Source: Elusimicrobiota bacterium (GTDB taxonomy: Bacteria > Elusimicrobiota > Elusimicrobia > UBA1565 > UBA9628). From it: 64,000 nucleotides of DNA. A program made the position numbers and the translations under genes. The notes beneath the pieces are model-generated. The model did no database searches. It was not told the origin of the DNA and was given only the letters and a program-made list of their open reading frames with translations. Of this stretch, positions 28,042-35,822 are shown piece by piece. Every line of letters starts with the position of its first letter. Position 1 is the stretch's first letter. The stretch spans positions 23,618 to 87,617 of the forward strand of contig JACPOW010000011.1 of NCBI GenBank assembly GCA_016191335.1, given 5' to 3'.

Positions 28042-29491
28042 AGAACCGGAGCCGCATATCGAAGGTATTGATACGGGAGAGGTCGACCCGCTTGCTGGCC
28101 GCGATGAGTCCAGGCTCGATGAACAGGGGCACGGCGTAGGCTTCCGTCAGGATGTGTTCGTGCAGCTCCCGAAGGCCGACCTCGCGGTTCGCTTTGCTGT
28201 CGGCGGCCATGATCTTGCCGAAGAGATGCTCGACTTCCGGGCGGTAATGCGTGAGGTCGCCGTGGCCGGGGGAGAACATGAACTGCCAACTCCCCATCGC
28301 GTCGCTCTGGTTGCCTGTGAATTGGGACATCTGCACGTCCGAGTCATCTCCCGAGGGTCTGCGCTCGGAGGCGAAGTGGAAGTCGAGGGTGGCACCGGCA
28401 CGGGAGAAGCCGGACGCGAGGGCTTCTCGGATCGGCGCGCCGTCGGAGAACGACGGAAGGAGGTTCACCTTGAGTCTTTTCCCCTTGAGCCGGCCGGAGG
28501 GGTTGCCCTTCGCGATGTCCCGGCCGTTCAGGCGTCCCGAGTAGCCCTCGGGAATCAACTGGCGCTCGCGCTTGAGGTCGGAGTATGCGAATCCCTCCAG
28601 CGAATCCTCGACGGCGAGAAGGAAATCGCGCCGTGCCTGAGCGTCGCGCCAGAACGGCTTCGCCGGGTTGAAGTGAAAATAGTAGATCCACGTCGGGTAG
28701 CCCTTTAGAACCTGGGGCGCCTTGCTTAGGATCTTCGGGTTGGCGCCTCGGAAAGTGGGAATGGGCACCTTTAGGAGGTCGATATCCACGGTATCGAAGA
28801 AGTCCCCGATCGTGTCCAGCGTGAAGGGAACGAGTTCCACTTGCTCCGGATAGTCGGTCGGCTCAGAGTGGTGTTCGTTTTTCCGCAAGACGAGCCGCTT
28901 GCCGGGTTCGTAGGCTTCGACTGAATACGGTCCGGAGGTGACGCTCCACCCTTTCGTGAGGTTGTCGGGATGGAGCAAGGCCGCGTCGGCAAGCCCCAAC
29001 TCGTGGATAAGCCCGTCGTTCGTCGGCGCGGAGAAGTCGAGGATGACGTCGTTTGCCTGGATCGTCGCGCTTCGGAGATTCTTGAGGTAGACGATATGAC
29101 GGTGCTTGTCTCGCGCCAACGACTCGAGGTGCGCCGCAATCATGCCTGGCTCTATCGGGTTGCCGTCGCTCCACGCCGCTCCCGGCCGTAAGTGGAAAAT
29201 CCAGCGCGTCGGCGACGGATGCTCCCATGACTGCGCGAGGCCGGGCGCGTAGCCCGAGGGCGATTGGCTGGAGTCCCGGACGAGGCCGACCGCCAGATTC
29301 TCGAGAAGATAGTAGTGGTAGACGAGTTCCGTGTTGTTGGGGTCGAGGATCCTTTGGTCCTGCCGCAAGACATACAGCGGGAAACCGACTCGGAGCGTCT
29401 TTGGACGTGTCATGATGAACCAGGAGTAAACCAAAATCGCCCCCAAGGCCGCGAACGCGAAAAGGGCGGTTCGATGTTTCTGTGCGTTCAT
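28022..29491 (-). CDS. SBP_bac_5-type (oligopeptide/nickel) substrate-binding protein, membrane anchored
   Basis: Start ATG at 29491 (MNAQKHRTALFAF); the TTG start in the ORF track lies in a terminator stem. An N-terminal uncleaved-looking helix (TALFAFAALGAILVYSWFIM) precedes a family-5 solute-binding fold: YAPGLAQSWEHPSPTRWIFH, LRPGAAWSDGNPI, and a DPNNTELVYHYYLLENL opening. No permease or ATPase gene is nearby, so it may act as a sensor partner for the overlapping kinase operon or deliver to a distant transporter. The ligand is likely a peptide (inference from family). Confidence 0.82.
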   Translation of the reverse strand: MNAQKHRTALFAFAALGAILVYSWFIMTRPKTLRVGFPLYVLRQDQRILDPNNTELVYHYYLLENLAVGLVRDSSQSPSGYAPGLAQSWEHPSPTRWIFHLRPGAAWSDGNPIEPGMIAAHLESLARDKHRHIVYLKNLRSATIQANDVILDFSAPTNDGLIHELGLADAALLHPDNLTKGWSVTSGPYSVEAYEPGKRLVLRKNEHHSEPTDYPEQVELVPFTLDTIGDFFDTVDIDLLKVPIPTFRGANPKILSKAPQVLKGYPTWIYYFHFNPAKPFWRDAQARRDFLLAVEDSLEGFAYSDLKRERQLIPEGYSGRLNGRDIAKGNPSGRLKGKRLKVNLLPSFSDGAPIREALASGFSRAGATLDFHFASERRPSGDDSDVQMSQFTGNQSDAMGSWQFMFSPGHGDLTHYRPEVEHLFGKIMAADSKANREVGLRELHEHILTEAYAVPLFIEPGLIAASKRVDLSRINTFDMRLRFYEVQWK

Positions 29492-29522
29492 GGTATGAGG
29501 CCGGAATAATCCACCTAGCAAA

Positions 29523-29558
29523 CCGCCCGGCAATGGCTTGTCAGCCTTTGCCGGGCGG
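29523..29558 (-). terminator. Hairpin between the 47-aa peptide gene and the SBP gene
   Basis: Perfect 11-bp arms CCGCCCGGCAA / TTGCCGGGCGG. On the minus strand it is followed by only a short T run (TTTG), so it may be a partial terminator or processing site that lets some transcript continue into the SBP-YcaO-kinase genes. Confidence 0.6.
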
Positions 29559-29587
29559 GAGCTTGGGGCGGGCGGCAGGAGGCGGTC

Positions 29588-29731
29588 TTAGAGGTCCCTG
29601 CAGTTGGAATCGGTGCCGGCAACGGAGACGCCGACCGAGGCCTTGGTGTAAACCAGGGCGGAAAGGGACGCCACGAGGGAGAACGCGCCCAGGATATAGC
29701 CGACGATGAGGAACGGGACCTTTTTGTTCAT
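29588..29731 (-). CDS. 47-residue membrane peptide (candidate RiPP precursor or small regulator), not in ORF track
   Basis: ATG at 29731 with a strong RBS (GGAGG, 11 nt upstream) and TAA at 29588-29590. The peptide starts MNKKVPFLIVGYILGAFSLV, a single hydrophobic helix, and ends in a Ser/Thr/Cys-containing tail (SVGVSVAGTDSNCRDL). It lies between the RNA element B/terminator leader and the SBP-YcaO-kinase operon. The tail offers residues a YcaO enzyme could modify, but there is no typical leader motif, so a small membrane protein is equally possible. Confidence 0.7.
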   Translation of the reverse strand: MNKKVPFLIVGYILGAFSLVASLSALVYTKASVGVSVAGTDSNCRDL

Positions 29732-29783
29732 GTTCGTATGAACCTCCGTGAAGTTATGAGTCTACCAAAATTAGCGGTACGGA

Positions 29784-29828
29784 AAATAAAAAGCCAGAGG
29801 CCTGGCTTAATGCATGCCAAGCCTCTGG
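29784..29828 (-). terminator. Intrinsic terminator following RNA element B
   Basis: On the minus strand CCAGAGGCTTGGC pairs with GCCAGGCCTCTGG around an ATGCATTAA loop region and is followed by TTTTTATTTT. It sits directly 3' of RNA element B and 50 nt before the 47-aa peptide gene. Confidence 0.88.
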
Positions 29829-29879
29829 TTTCATCCGATTTCGGTCGGATCGTGGATACCCCGGGGCCAATCCCCCGGA
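29826..29879 (-). ncRNA. Structured RNA-like element, copy B (candidate riboswitch/attenuator)
   Basis: Minus-strand counterpart of copy A. It shares CGGGGTATCCACGATCC, a hairpin closed by CCGA/TCGG with the same CCGAAA loop, and GATGAAACCA entering a terminator. Preceded by further paired sequence after the TPR gene stop. Downstream gene: the 47-aa membrane peptide. Confidence 0.6.
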
Positions 29880-29981
29880 TTACAGAGTCGCCATCACGGC
29901 GATAAAACAGTTTAGCCGGGGAGGTCGTTTCGGACGAGGGCCTATTGGCCTATCCGTGAATAGGCCCTGCTCCCTGGCCGG

Positions 29982-31445
29982 TCAGTTCGAGGCGGCTACC
30001 GCGCCGCCTCCCCGCGACCACAGCGGGGGAGAGCCGTCTAGTTGCGCCTGCGCGAGCTTTTCGTAGAATCGCCGGAATCTGCCCGGATCGATCTCGGCCG
30101 CGCGTTTGAAATCGGCGAGCGCGCGTCCTCTCTGCCCCAACGTTTCCAGAGCGATGCCGCGATAGAGCAGGGCGTCGGCAGATCGGCGGTCGGCCTTCAA
30201 GGCCAAAGTCGTCTCCTTGATCGTCTCCTCCGGTTTTCCCATCCGTGAGAATACCGCCCCTCGGACCATGTGAGCGGTCGCGTCATTGGGGTCGCTCTCG
30301 AGAGCGCGGGCGGCGTCCTCCAGAGCCTGCTTGTCCTCGCCCTTGCCCAGGCGGCTGCGCGCGCGCTGGCCGTAGAATCGTTTTTGGGCCACCTGGTAGA
30401 GGTTTCCGTAGCGTTCGGGGGAGACCCGAGCGGCCTGCTTGAGGTCCTCGAGAGCGAGGTCGTAGCGGCCGCGATCGCTCCACAGGAACCTGCCCCGGAT
30501 GGCAAGGGCGTCCGCGTCGCCGGGGTCGCCCTTCAGGGCGCGGTCGGCCCAGGCGAAGGCCTCCTCGCGGCGGCGCGCCTGCATCATGAGCATCGATCTT
30601 TGAGACATGGTCGCCGGCAGCTCCCGGCTGAGCGAGACGGCCTTGAGGGAGTCCTCGTCCGCCCCCTTGAGGTCACCGGACAGTCCACGCGCCATCACCC
30701 GCGCGTAATAGAGGGGGGCTGAATCGGCGTTCTTCCTGATAGCTCCGCTCAGGACCTGCTCGGCCCGGACGGGGTCGCCCCGGTCCATCAAGGCATAGCC
30801 GTTGACGAGCGCCGTTCGCGCGCCGGAACCAGGCTTAAGCGGACGAGCTCCGCCGGGGCGCTCCTTTTGAAGCTCGATGTTCCATTCACCTTCGTCCATG
30901 GTTTGTCCCGGCAGCCATTGCCGCCCGAACAGCTTCCGGCTCTCCGTCAAGGTCCGGTCGAAAATAGCCCGTATTTTCTCGTCGTGCAGCCGCAGCGTCT
31001 GCTGATTGCGGATCTCGCGCAGATCGGGGTCGTTCGGAAAGCGGTCCAGCGCCTCCATGAACAGGCGTTCGGCGGCGGGCGTATCGCCGCGGGTCAGAGC
31101 GTCGCGGATGGCGAGCTTGGCGGCGACGGCTTGAGGCTTGACGGCCGATGGGCGAGAAGCGGGCGGCACGGCCTGTACCGCCGCGACGGCCGAGACCACT
31201 CCGAGCCCCGCCGCCTGTCCCTTGATCTGGACCTTGGCCTGCGTCGTATCGGGCTCGGTCGCGCGATCCGATGACCGGAGCGGCGCGGACTCAGGCGCTT
31301 GCGGCGGGTCGTCTTCCTCAAGAAGACCTTCAGCAACAGGTTTATTCGAAGATAATGCGCCCGCCGTGTCATCGTTCTGGCAATGCGCGGAAGAAGCCGC
31401 GAAGAGGGCGAGGGTCGCGATCAGGAGGGAGGGCGCTCTGATCAT
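29982..31445 (-). CDS. Secreted/periplasmic TPR-repeat protein
   Basis: Start ATG at 31445 gives a signal peptide (MIRAPSLLIATLALFAASSA then HCQNDD); the ORF-track start adds an unlikely cytoplasmic extension. The HC junction could also be a lipobox-like site, but the -3 to -1 residues are not classical. After a Pro/Ala-rich stretch (~40-110) come about ten TPR-like helical pairs, e.g. ALVNGYALMDRGDPVRAEQV and ALLYRGIALETLGQRGRALA. Likely a scaffold in the periplasm or at the outer membrane. No link to the peptide cluster beyond position. Confidence 0.78.
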   Translation of the reverse strand: MIRAPSLLIATLALFAASSAHCQNDDTAGALSSNKPVAEGLLEEDDPPQAPESAPLRSSDRATEPDTTQAKVQIKGQAAGLGVVSAVAAVQAVPPASRPSAVKPQAVAAKLAIRDALTRGDTPAAERLFMEALDRFPNDPDLREIRNQQTLRLHDEKIRAIFDRTLTESRKLFGRQWLPGQTMDEGEWNIELQKERPGGARPLKPGSGARTALVNGYALMDRGDPVRAEQVLSGAIRKNADSAPLYYARVMARGLSGDLKGADEDSLKAVSLSRELPATMSQRSMLMMQARRREEAFAWADRALKGDPGDADALAIRGRFLWSDRGRYDLALEDLKQAARVSPERYGNLYQVAQKRFYGQRARSRLGKGEDKQALEDAARALESDPNDATAHMVRGAVFSRMGKPEETIKETTLALKADRRSADALLYRGIALETLGQRGRALADFKRAAEIDPGRFRRFYEKLAQAQLDGSPPLWSRGGGAVAASN

Positions 31446-31585
31446 CCGTGGAAGTATAGCCCCGGCCACGGTAATTCGCAATGAAACGGGCGTCCAAAAG
31501 GCCCTCTTTTCGCGCGGGTCCATAATCGCCCGGTCCTTGCCCTTGCGGCCCAGGTGGAATAAGACCATCACGAGTACACTGAGGC

Positions 31586-32197
31586 ATGCTCACGAATCGA
31601 TCCCCTCTCATTGCCCTTCTGGTGTGTCTGCCGTTGACGGCGGCGGCCCAGGTCCGGGACGCGGGGGCGCTGTTGCGCGGACGAATCGAGGCTTTGGGTC
31701 AGGCCGGGTTCGCGGGGATGCAAGACGTTCCGATGCCGCAGGCTCCGAGCGCCGTGCCGGCCGCGCCGCTGTCCGCCCCGGCCGATGAGACTACGCAAGC
31801 CATCGCGGCCTTGATCGACGTCGTTCAAATGTCCGGGGTGGAAAGTAAGTCCGTTGGCGATACCTTGAGGAAACTGGGCGTTGCTTTCGATGGCGAATTC
31901 TTCCTCGCCAAAAACGTCAAAGGAACGGATCCGGCGACGATCAACCTTTTTTCGGTCACCACCGCGCGGGGCAAGACCGACATCCTCCTGGAGACCGTCG
32001 TTAAGGTCGACGGCAAGAAACAGCTCCGCTCATATTTGATCTCAACTGACGGGAAACTCCTCGGAGCTGCAGTGACGCGAAAAGAGGGTGGGGCATACCT
32101 CGCGGAATCGGTCCCCCTGGCGGAAGCCGAGGCCGGCTACCGGGAACAGCTTGATTTCTGGATGCGGTACTACCGCGCCAACCTGAAGAAGCCGTAA
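31586..32197 (+). CDS. Secreted hypothetical protein
   Basis: 203 residues with a signal peptide (LTNRSPLIALLVCLPLTAAA), a Pro/Ala-rich linker (~45-65) and a C-terminal domain of alternating strands (INLFSVTTARGKTDILLETV, KLLGAAVTRKEGGAYLAESV). I do not recognise the family. Divergent from the TPR gene (140 bp apart) and convergent with the MFS gene (12 bp apart). Confidence 0.7.
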   Translation: MLTNRSPLIALLVCLPLTAAAQVRDAGALLRGRIEALGQAGFAGMQDVPMPQAPSAVPAAPLSAPADETTQAIAALIDVVQMSGVESKSVGDTLRKLGVAFDGEFFLAKNVKGTDPATINLFSVTTARGKTDILLETVVKVDGKKQLRSYLISTDGKLLGAAVTRKEGGAYLAESVPLAEAEAGYREQLDFWMRYYRANLKKP

Positions 32198-32209
32198 GCG
32201 CGCCGGCGT

Positions 32210-33415
32210 CTAGCTGAAGTCGGAGTCGAGCATAGGCGCGACTCTTTCCGGCTGACGCCCGAACAGCCCCCAACTCAGGCACAACGCGGCGCATGCGGCC
32301 GCGGCGCCGATGAATAGGGTAGGCGGCGCAAACCACTTGAGCAGCGCTCCCGCGCCGGCCGCCGCCAGCGGAGCGGCGAAGAGAGTCACCGAGCTGATCG
32401 TGGCGAACACCTGGCCCGCGTTCGCGGGCGGAACGGAGCGCTGAAGCTGGGTGGCGACGGGAATCTGGAAGAACGGAAGGGCGGCCCCGATCAGAAGGAT
32501 GGCGACCGCGGCCTGGATGTAGGATTGGCTCGCGCCGACGGCGACGAGGCCGAACGCTATGGCGCCGAGGCTGGCGAGGACCGACTGCTCCCAGCGTGCC
32601 GTCCTGAGGAGTCTTCCCGCCAAAACGTTCCCGCCCACCGCGCCGGCCACGAAAAGGGCCATGGCGAAACCGAAGCCCTGAGGCCCCGCTCCGAGAGAGA
32701 GCATCAGCGGGGCAAGCGCCACGTTGATCGGCGCCAAAGCGAAGTTCAAGATGATGCCAAGGGCTACGAGCGCAAGGACGACCGGCATCGCCGCCAGTGA
32801 GCGGAACCCTTCCGTGTAACCGTCCATGCGCCGGTTCTCGCCGCTGCTTGCCTGCGGAAGCGGGAAGGTGACGAAATGCGAGACGGGCGTGTTGACGAGG
32901 AAGATCGCCGCGAAGACGGCACAGGTCCAGTTCAGTCCGTAGTGCGCCAGGACTGCCCCGCCCAACGCCGGGCCCGCTGCTGAAGCGATGAGGAACGAGA
33001 CGCCGCTCGACGCGTTGGCCTCGTGCATCTTCTCGGGGGTGAACATGGCGGGAATCGTTTTGGAGACGGCTGGCGCGTAGGCGAGGGAGAAGAGCGAACT
33101 GAGAAAGGCGAAGATCGCGGCGTGCCGTGCGACCGTCTGCGCGTCCAGGAAAACGAGCGCCAGCATGAGGGCGAAGCGCGCCAAGCAGGTCGCGCTCAGG
33201 ATGTCGCGCACGGGGTAGCGGTCGAGGCAGCGTCCAATCAGAGGGCCGAAGACGCAGGCCGCGGCGGAGCCGATGAAGACGCCGCTCATCGCCACGGTGC
33301 CGCGCTGCTCCAAAGTGATCCAGGCGAGGAGCATCCGCACGCCCGCGTCCCCAACGGTGGACAGGGCGTAGCCCGCGACGAGACGGCGGAACTCGCGACG
33401 ATGGATCAAGCGCAT
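32210..33415 (-). CDS. MFS transporter, probable exporter of the RiPP cluster
   Basis: 401 residues with about 12 hydrophobic helices in two six-helix halves. The motif-A-like loop is GPLIGRCLDRYPVRDILSAT between helices 2 and 3. It resembles the Enterobactin/macrolide-exporter-like MFS group. It lies on the same strand just downstream of the precursor-like gene, with a hairpin between them. The role as peptide exporter is inference from position. Confidence 0.85.
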   Translation of the reverse strand: MRLIHRREFRRLVAGYALSTVGDAGVRMLLAWITLEQRGTVAMSGVFIGSAAACVFGPLIGRCLDRYPVRDILSATCLARFALMLALVFLDAQTVARHAAIFAFLSSLFSLAYAPAVSKTIPAMFTPEKMHEANASSGVSFLIASAAGPALGGAVLAHYGLNWTCAVFAAIFLVNTPVSHFVTFPLPQASSGENRRMDGYTEGFRSLAAMPVVLALVALGIILNFALAPINVALAPLMLSLGAGPQGFGFAMALFVAGAVGGNVLAGRLLRTARWEQSVLASLGAIAFGLVAVGASQSYIQAAVAILLIGAALPFFQIPVATQLQRSVPPANAGQVFATISSVTLFAAPLAAAGAGALLKWFAPPTLFIGAAAACAALCLSWGLFGRQPERVAPMLDSDFS

Positions 33416-33439
33416 AGGATATCTTAAGAGGGAGAGGGC

Positions 33440-33472
33440 GGGGAGGCCGGCCCGCGAGGGACCGGCCTCCCC
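33440..33472 (-). terminator. GC-rich hairpin after the RiPP precursor gene
   Basis: 11-bp arms GGGGAGGCCGG / CCGGCCTCCCC with an 11-nt loop, 12 nt after the precursor stop. No T run follows, so it may stabilise the short precursor mRNA and attenuate read-through into the MFS gene. Confidence 0.6.
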
Positions 33473-33483
33473 TGACGGAGCCT

Positions 33484-33627
33484 TTAGCAGCCGACCGCGA
33501 CGAAGATCGTGTTGCGGTTGGGCTTGTCTCCGCCGTTGACGGAGGCGGGACCGGCGGCGAGCTTGGCGAGCAGCTCCTCCTTGTTGAGGCGCAGCTTCGT
33601 CTTGTTCTCGGTCAGGGTCGGGTTCAT
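33484..33627 (-). CDS. RiPP precursor-like peptide (47 aa), not in ORF track
   Basis: ATG at 33627 preceded by AGGAG (7 nt), TAA at 33484-33486, 32 nt after the radical SAM stop. The N-terminal half is a leader-like amphipathic helix (TKLRLNKEELLAKLAAG), the type recognised in many class I and radical-SAM RiPP systems. After Pro-Ala-Ser and a GG pair comes a short C-terminal segment (KPNRNTIFVAVGC). Its position beside a RiPP-maturation radical SAM enzyme and an exporter fits a precursor. The modified residue(s) cannot be read from sequence. Confidence 0.82.
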   Translation of the reverse strand: MNPTLTENKTKLRLNKEELLAKLAAGPASVNGGDKPNRNTIFVAVGC

Positions 33628-33659
33628 GGGGTATCTCCTGTGCGTCATGGTGTTGCTTC

Positions 33660-35678
33660 CTACGCCGTAGCGCAGATCCGTGCCGATTGCGGCTCGGCGG
33701 AGGCCGTCCGGACGCGGTACATGTCCGGAGCTTCTTCAGAGAGTTCGAGCTCGCCGCTGCCCATGCGGTCGAACGAGGTCGCGATGCGGCTCAGGACGCT
33801 CGCGGGCAGCGCGTAGTTGCCGAAGCGGACCGAGAGGGCGAGGTGGAAGCCGTTGTCCTCGAGGAGCAGGCCTTCGCGCGTCATGACCTGGGCCAGCCGG
33901 GCGATGTCGGCCTCGTACTCGGCGTTCCCGGAGGCTTCGAGCCGCGCGGCGACGCCGCGTACGCTCTGGATCTGGTCGCAGGACTCGTACACCTCGCGCG
34001 CCCGGCCCTTCAGCAGCCACTGGCGGGGCTCGCCGGGGCCGCGCTGGTCCCAGATAAGCAGCCCATCGTCGGTCTCCAGGGACAGCATCTCGTTCTCACG
34101 GTAATCGCCGATCCAGGCGCGGACGGCGTCCTGAAGCGAGCGGACGTAGCCTCGCGGGTCGCGGCCGTCCTGGTAATCGAAGGAGAAATAGTAGGCGATC
34201 TTATGCAGCGAATCCTCGCTGAAGGTCGGGTAGAGATGGCCGTAGGAGGACCGGGCGCGGACGTTCGTGAAGCCCAGCGCCGCGGACTGGTCGAAATTGG
34301 GGCTGAAGCGGTCCAGACGGAGCTGCGCCGTGCTGCCGGGCGGCGGCAGGTGCGTCAGCAGGGGGATCCAGCGCGCCATCTTCTCGTACTCCGCCGCGTC
34401 CTCGCCGGGGAAGCCCCAGAGGATGTTCCAGTAGGGGGTGATGTTCAACTCCTTGCACCACTTGATGAGCTGGACGTTCTGGAGCCCGGTCGTGCCCTTG
34501 CGCATCAGCTTGAGGACGCCGCTGCTGAGGCTCTCGATTCCCGGCTGGATCTTGGTGATGCCGGCCTCGCGCATGAGCTGGAGTTGCTCCTTGCGCAGGT
34601 TCGCCTTGACCTCGTAGAACAGGTCGGTCTTCCCGCCCTTGTCGCGCAGGGCGGGGAGGAAGCGCTGGAAATAGGTCATGTCGAGGATGTTGTCCACGAC
34701 CGAGACCTCGATCCCGGGATAGCGGGCGAGCATGCCTTCGAGTTCGGACAGGGCGCGCTCCTGAGACTTGGCGCGGAACGCCATGTTGGAGCTGTTGAGG
34801 CCGCAGAAGGTGCAGTGGGATTTCTGGCCCCACCAGCAGCCGCGCGAGGTCTCGAAGAGAAGCCGCAGGTCGTGCGTGATGTCGAGACCGCTGGCGTGGA
34901 GCTGACCGAAGTAGTCGTCGTAGTCCACGATGGGCAGGTCGTCCATCGTCTTGGGCGACGGCGCGGTGAGGCGGGCGTTCGGGGGGAACACCTGGCGGCA
35001 GTTCGCCTGCGTGAAGACGCCCTGGACCCCTTCCATGGATTCGCCTTCCAGGAGGCGTAGGACGAGCTGCGGAAAGGCGATCTCGCCCTCGCCGGAGACC
35101 ACCGCGTCGACGAACGAGAAGTTGCGGAGCATCTCGAGTCCCATCACTCCCTCGCTGTTCGCTCCGCCGAAGACGATGGTGACTTCGGGGTGCGCGGCCT
35201 TGATGCGCTTGGCGAGCGCCAGGGAGGCGACGTTCTGCTGGAAGATGCTCGTGAAGCCGATGACGCGGTACTGTCCCCAGGGGATCTCCCGGGCGCAGCG
35301 CTCGATGAAGGCCGCGGCCTGCTCTCGGGCTCCAAGCGCCTTGGCGAAGATCGCATCGGTGTCGGCGGCCTTCTTGCCGCCGGCATGAAGGACGTTCTTT
35401 AAATAGTAATCCGGGTCGGTGAGGCCGGGGCTCAAAGTCTCGGCGAAGATCCACTCGCCGAGCATGTCGGCCGAGTCCGGCTTGCCAGAGGTGATGTCGT
35501 TGTAGAGGTCGGTGCCGATGGCCTTGGCGAAGGGGAGGGTCAGGTAAAGGCATTGCGACGCGACGTCCTTGTCCTTCAAGCAGGCCTGAAGGAGGGAAAG
35601 GCCGATCGAGGGCATGTTGAGGGGGCCGAACGGCATGCTGACCAACAGGACTTTCGCTTCGGGCTTGGTCTCGATCAT
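33660..35678 (-). CDS. B12-binding radical SAM enzyme of the RiPP-maturation (rSAM_ocin_1-like) family
   Basis: 672 residues, RBS GAGGAAAAG before the ATG. An N-terminal cobalamin-binding-like Rossmann domain (LLVSMPFGPLNMPSIGLSLL) precedes the radical SAM core with the cluster motif GCWWGQKSHCTFCGLN (C-x7-C-x2-C), characteristic of bacteriocin/RiPP maturation radical SAM protein 1. The C-terminal ~200 residues are family specific. These enzymes are predicted peptide C-methyltransferases or other C-H modifiers. The 19-bp motif copy 3 lies ~36 nt upstream, and the precursor-like gene follows directly. Confidence 0.92.
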   Translation of the reverse strand: MIETKPEAKVLLVSMPFGPLNMPSIGLSLLQACLKDKDVASQCLYLTLPFAKAIGTDLYNDITSGKPDSADMLGEWIFAETLSPGLTDPDYYLKNVLHAGGKKAADTDAIFAKALGAREQAAAFIERCAREIPWGQYRVIGFTSIFQQNVASLALAKRIKAAHPEVTIVFGGANSEGVMGLEMLRNFSFVDAVVSGEGEIAFPQLVLRLLEGESMEGVQGVFTQANCRQVFPPNARLTAPSPKTMDDLPIVDYDDYFGQLHASGLDITHDLRLLFETSRGCWWGQKSHCTFCGLNSSNMAFRAKSQERALSELEGMLARYPGIEVSVVDNILDMTYFQRFLPALRDKGGKTDLFYEVKANLRKEQLQLMREAGITKIQPGIESLSSGVLKLMRKGTTGLQNVQLIKWCKELNITPYWNILWGFPGEDAAEYEKMARWIPLLTHLPPPGSTAQLRLDRFSPNFDQSAALGFTNVRARSSYGHLYPTFSEDSLHKIAYYFSFDYQDGRDPRGYVRSLQDAVRAWIGDYRENEMLSLETDDGLLIWDQRGPGEPRQWLLKGRAREVYESCDQIQSVRGVAARLEASGNAEYEADIARLAQVMTREGLLLEDNGFHLALSVRFGNYALPASVLSRIATSFDRMGSGELELSEEAPDMYRVRTASAEPQSARICATA

Positions 35679-35713
35679 CTTTTCCTCGCGCTGCGTCTGG
35701 CGTCAACCCTCAC

Positions 35714-35732
35714 GTGATCAATTTTCATGCTG
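35714..35732 (-). promoter_or_regulatory. Variant -24/-12-like promoter motif, copy 3
   Basis: GTGATCAATTTTCATGCTG on the plus strand, one base from copies 1 and 2. Coding-strand reading CAGCATG-AAAA-TTGAT upstream of the radical SAM gene. It also lies in the divergent region shared with the NtrC-type activator gene. Confidence 0.65.
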
Positions 35733-35807
35733 TTGCACCGGCGGGGCGATTCCCTCGGGGAAATCCGTCTCCGCCGGCCTCGACCGCCAAACGGGACGAA
35801 TTTCCTG

Positions 35808-35813
35808 TAGAAT
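35808..35813 (+). promoter_or_regulatory. Possible -10 element giving a near-leaderless transcript of the NtrC-type gene
   Basis: TAGAAT ends 9 nt before the ATG at 35823 and no Shine-Dalgarno is visible in between, so a transcript from this -10 would start at or next to the start codon. No clear -35 partner. Confidence 0.3.
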
Positions 35814-35822
35814 TACAATCTC

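Noticed and set aside
33687-35060. 457-aa plus-strand ORF opposite the radical SAM gene
   Set aside because: The minus strand carries unmistakable radical SAM motifs; the plus frame is low-complexity Val/Glu/Ala shadow.
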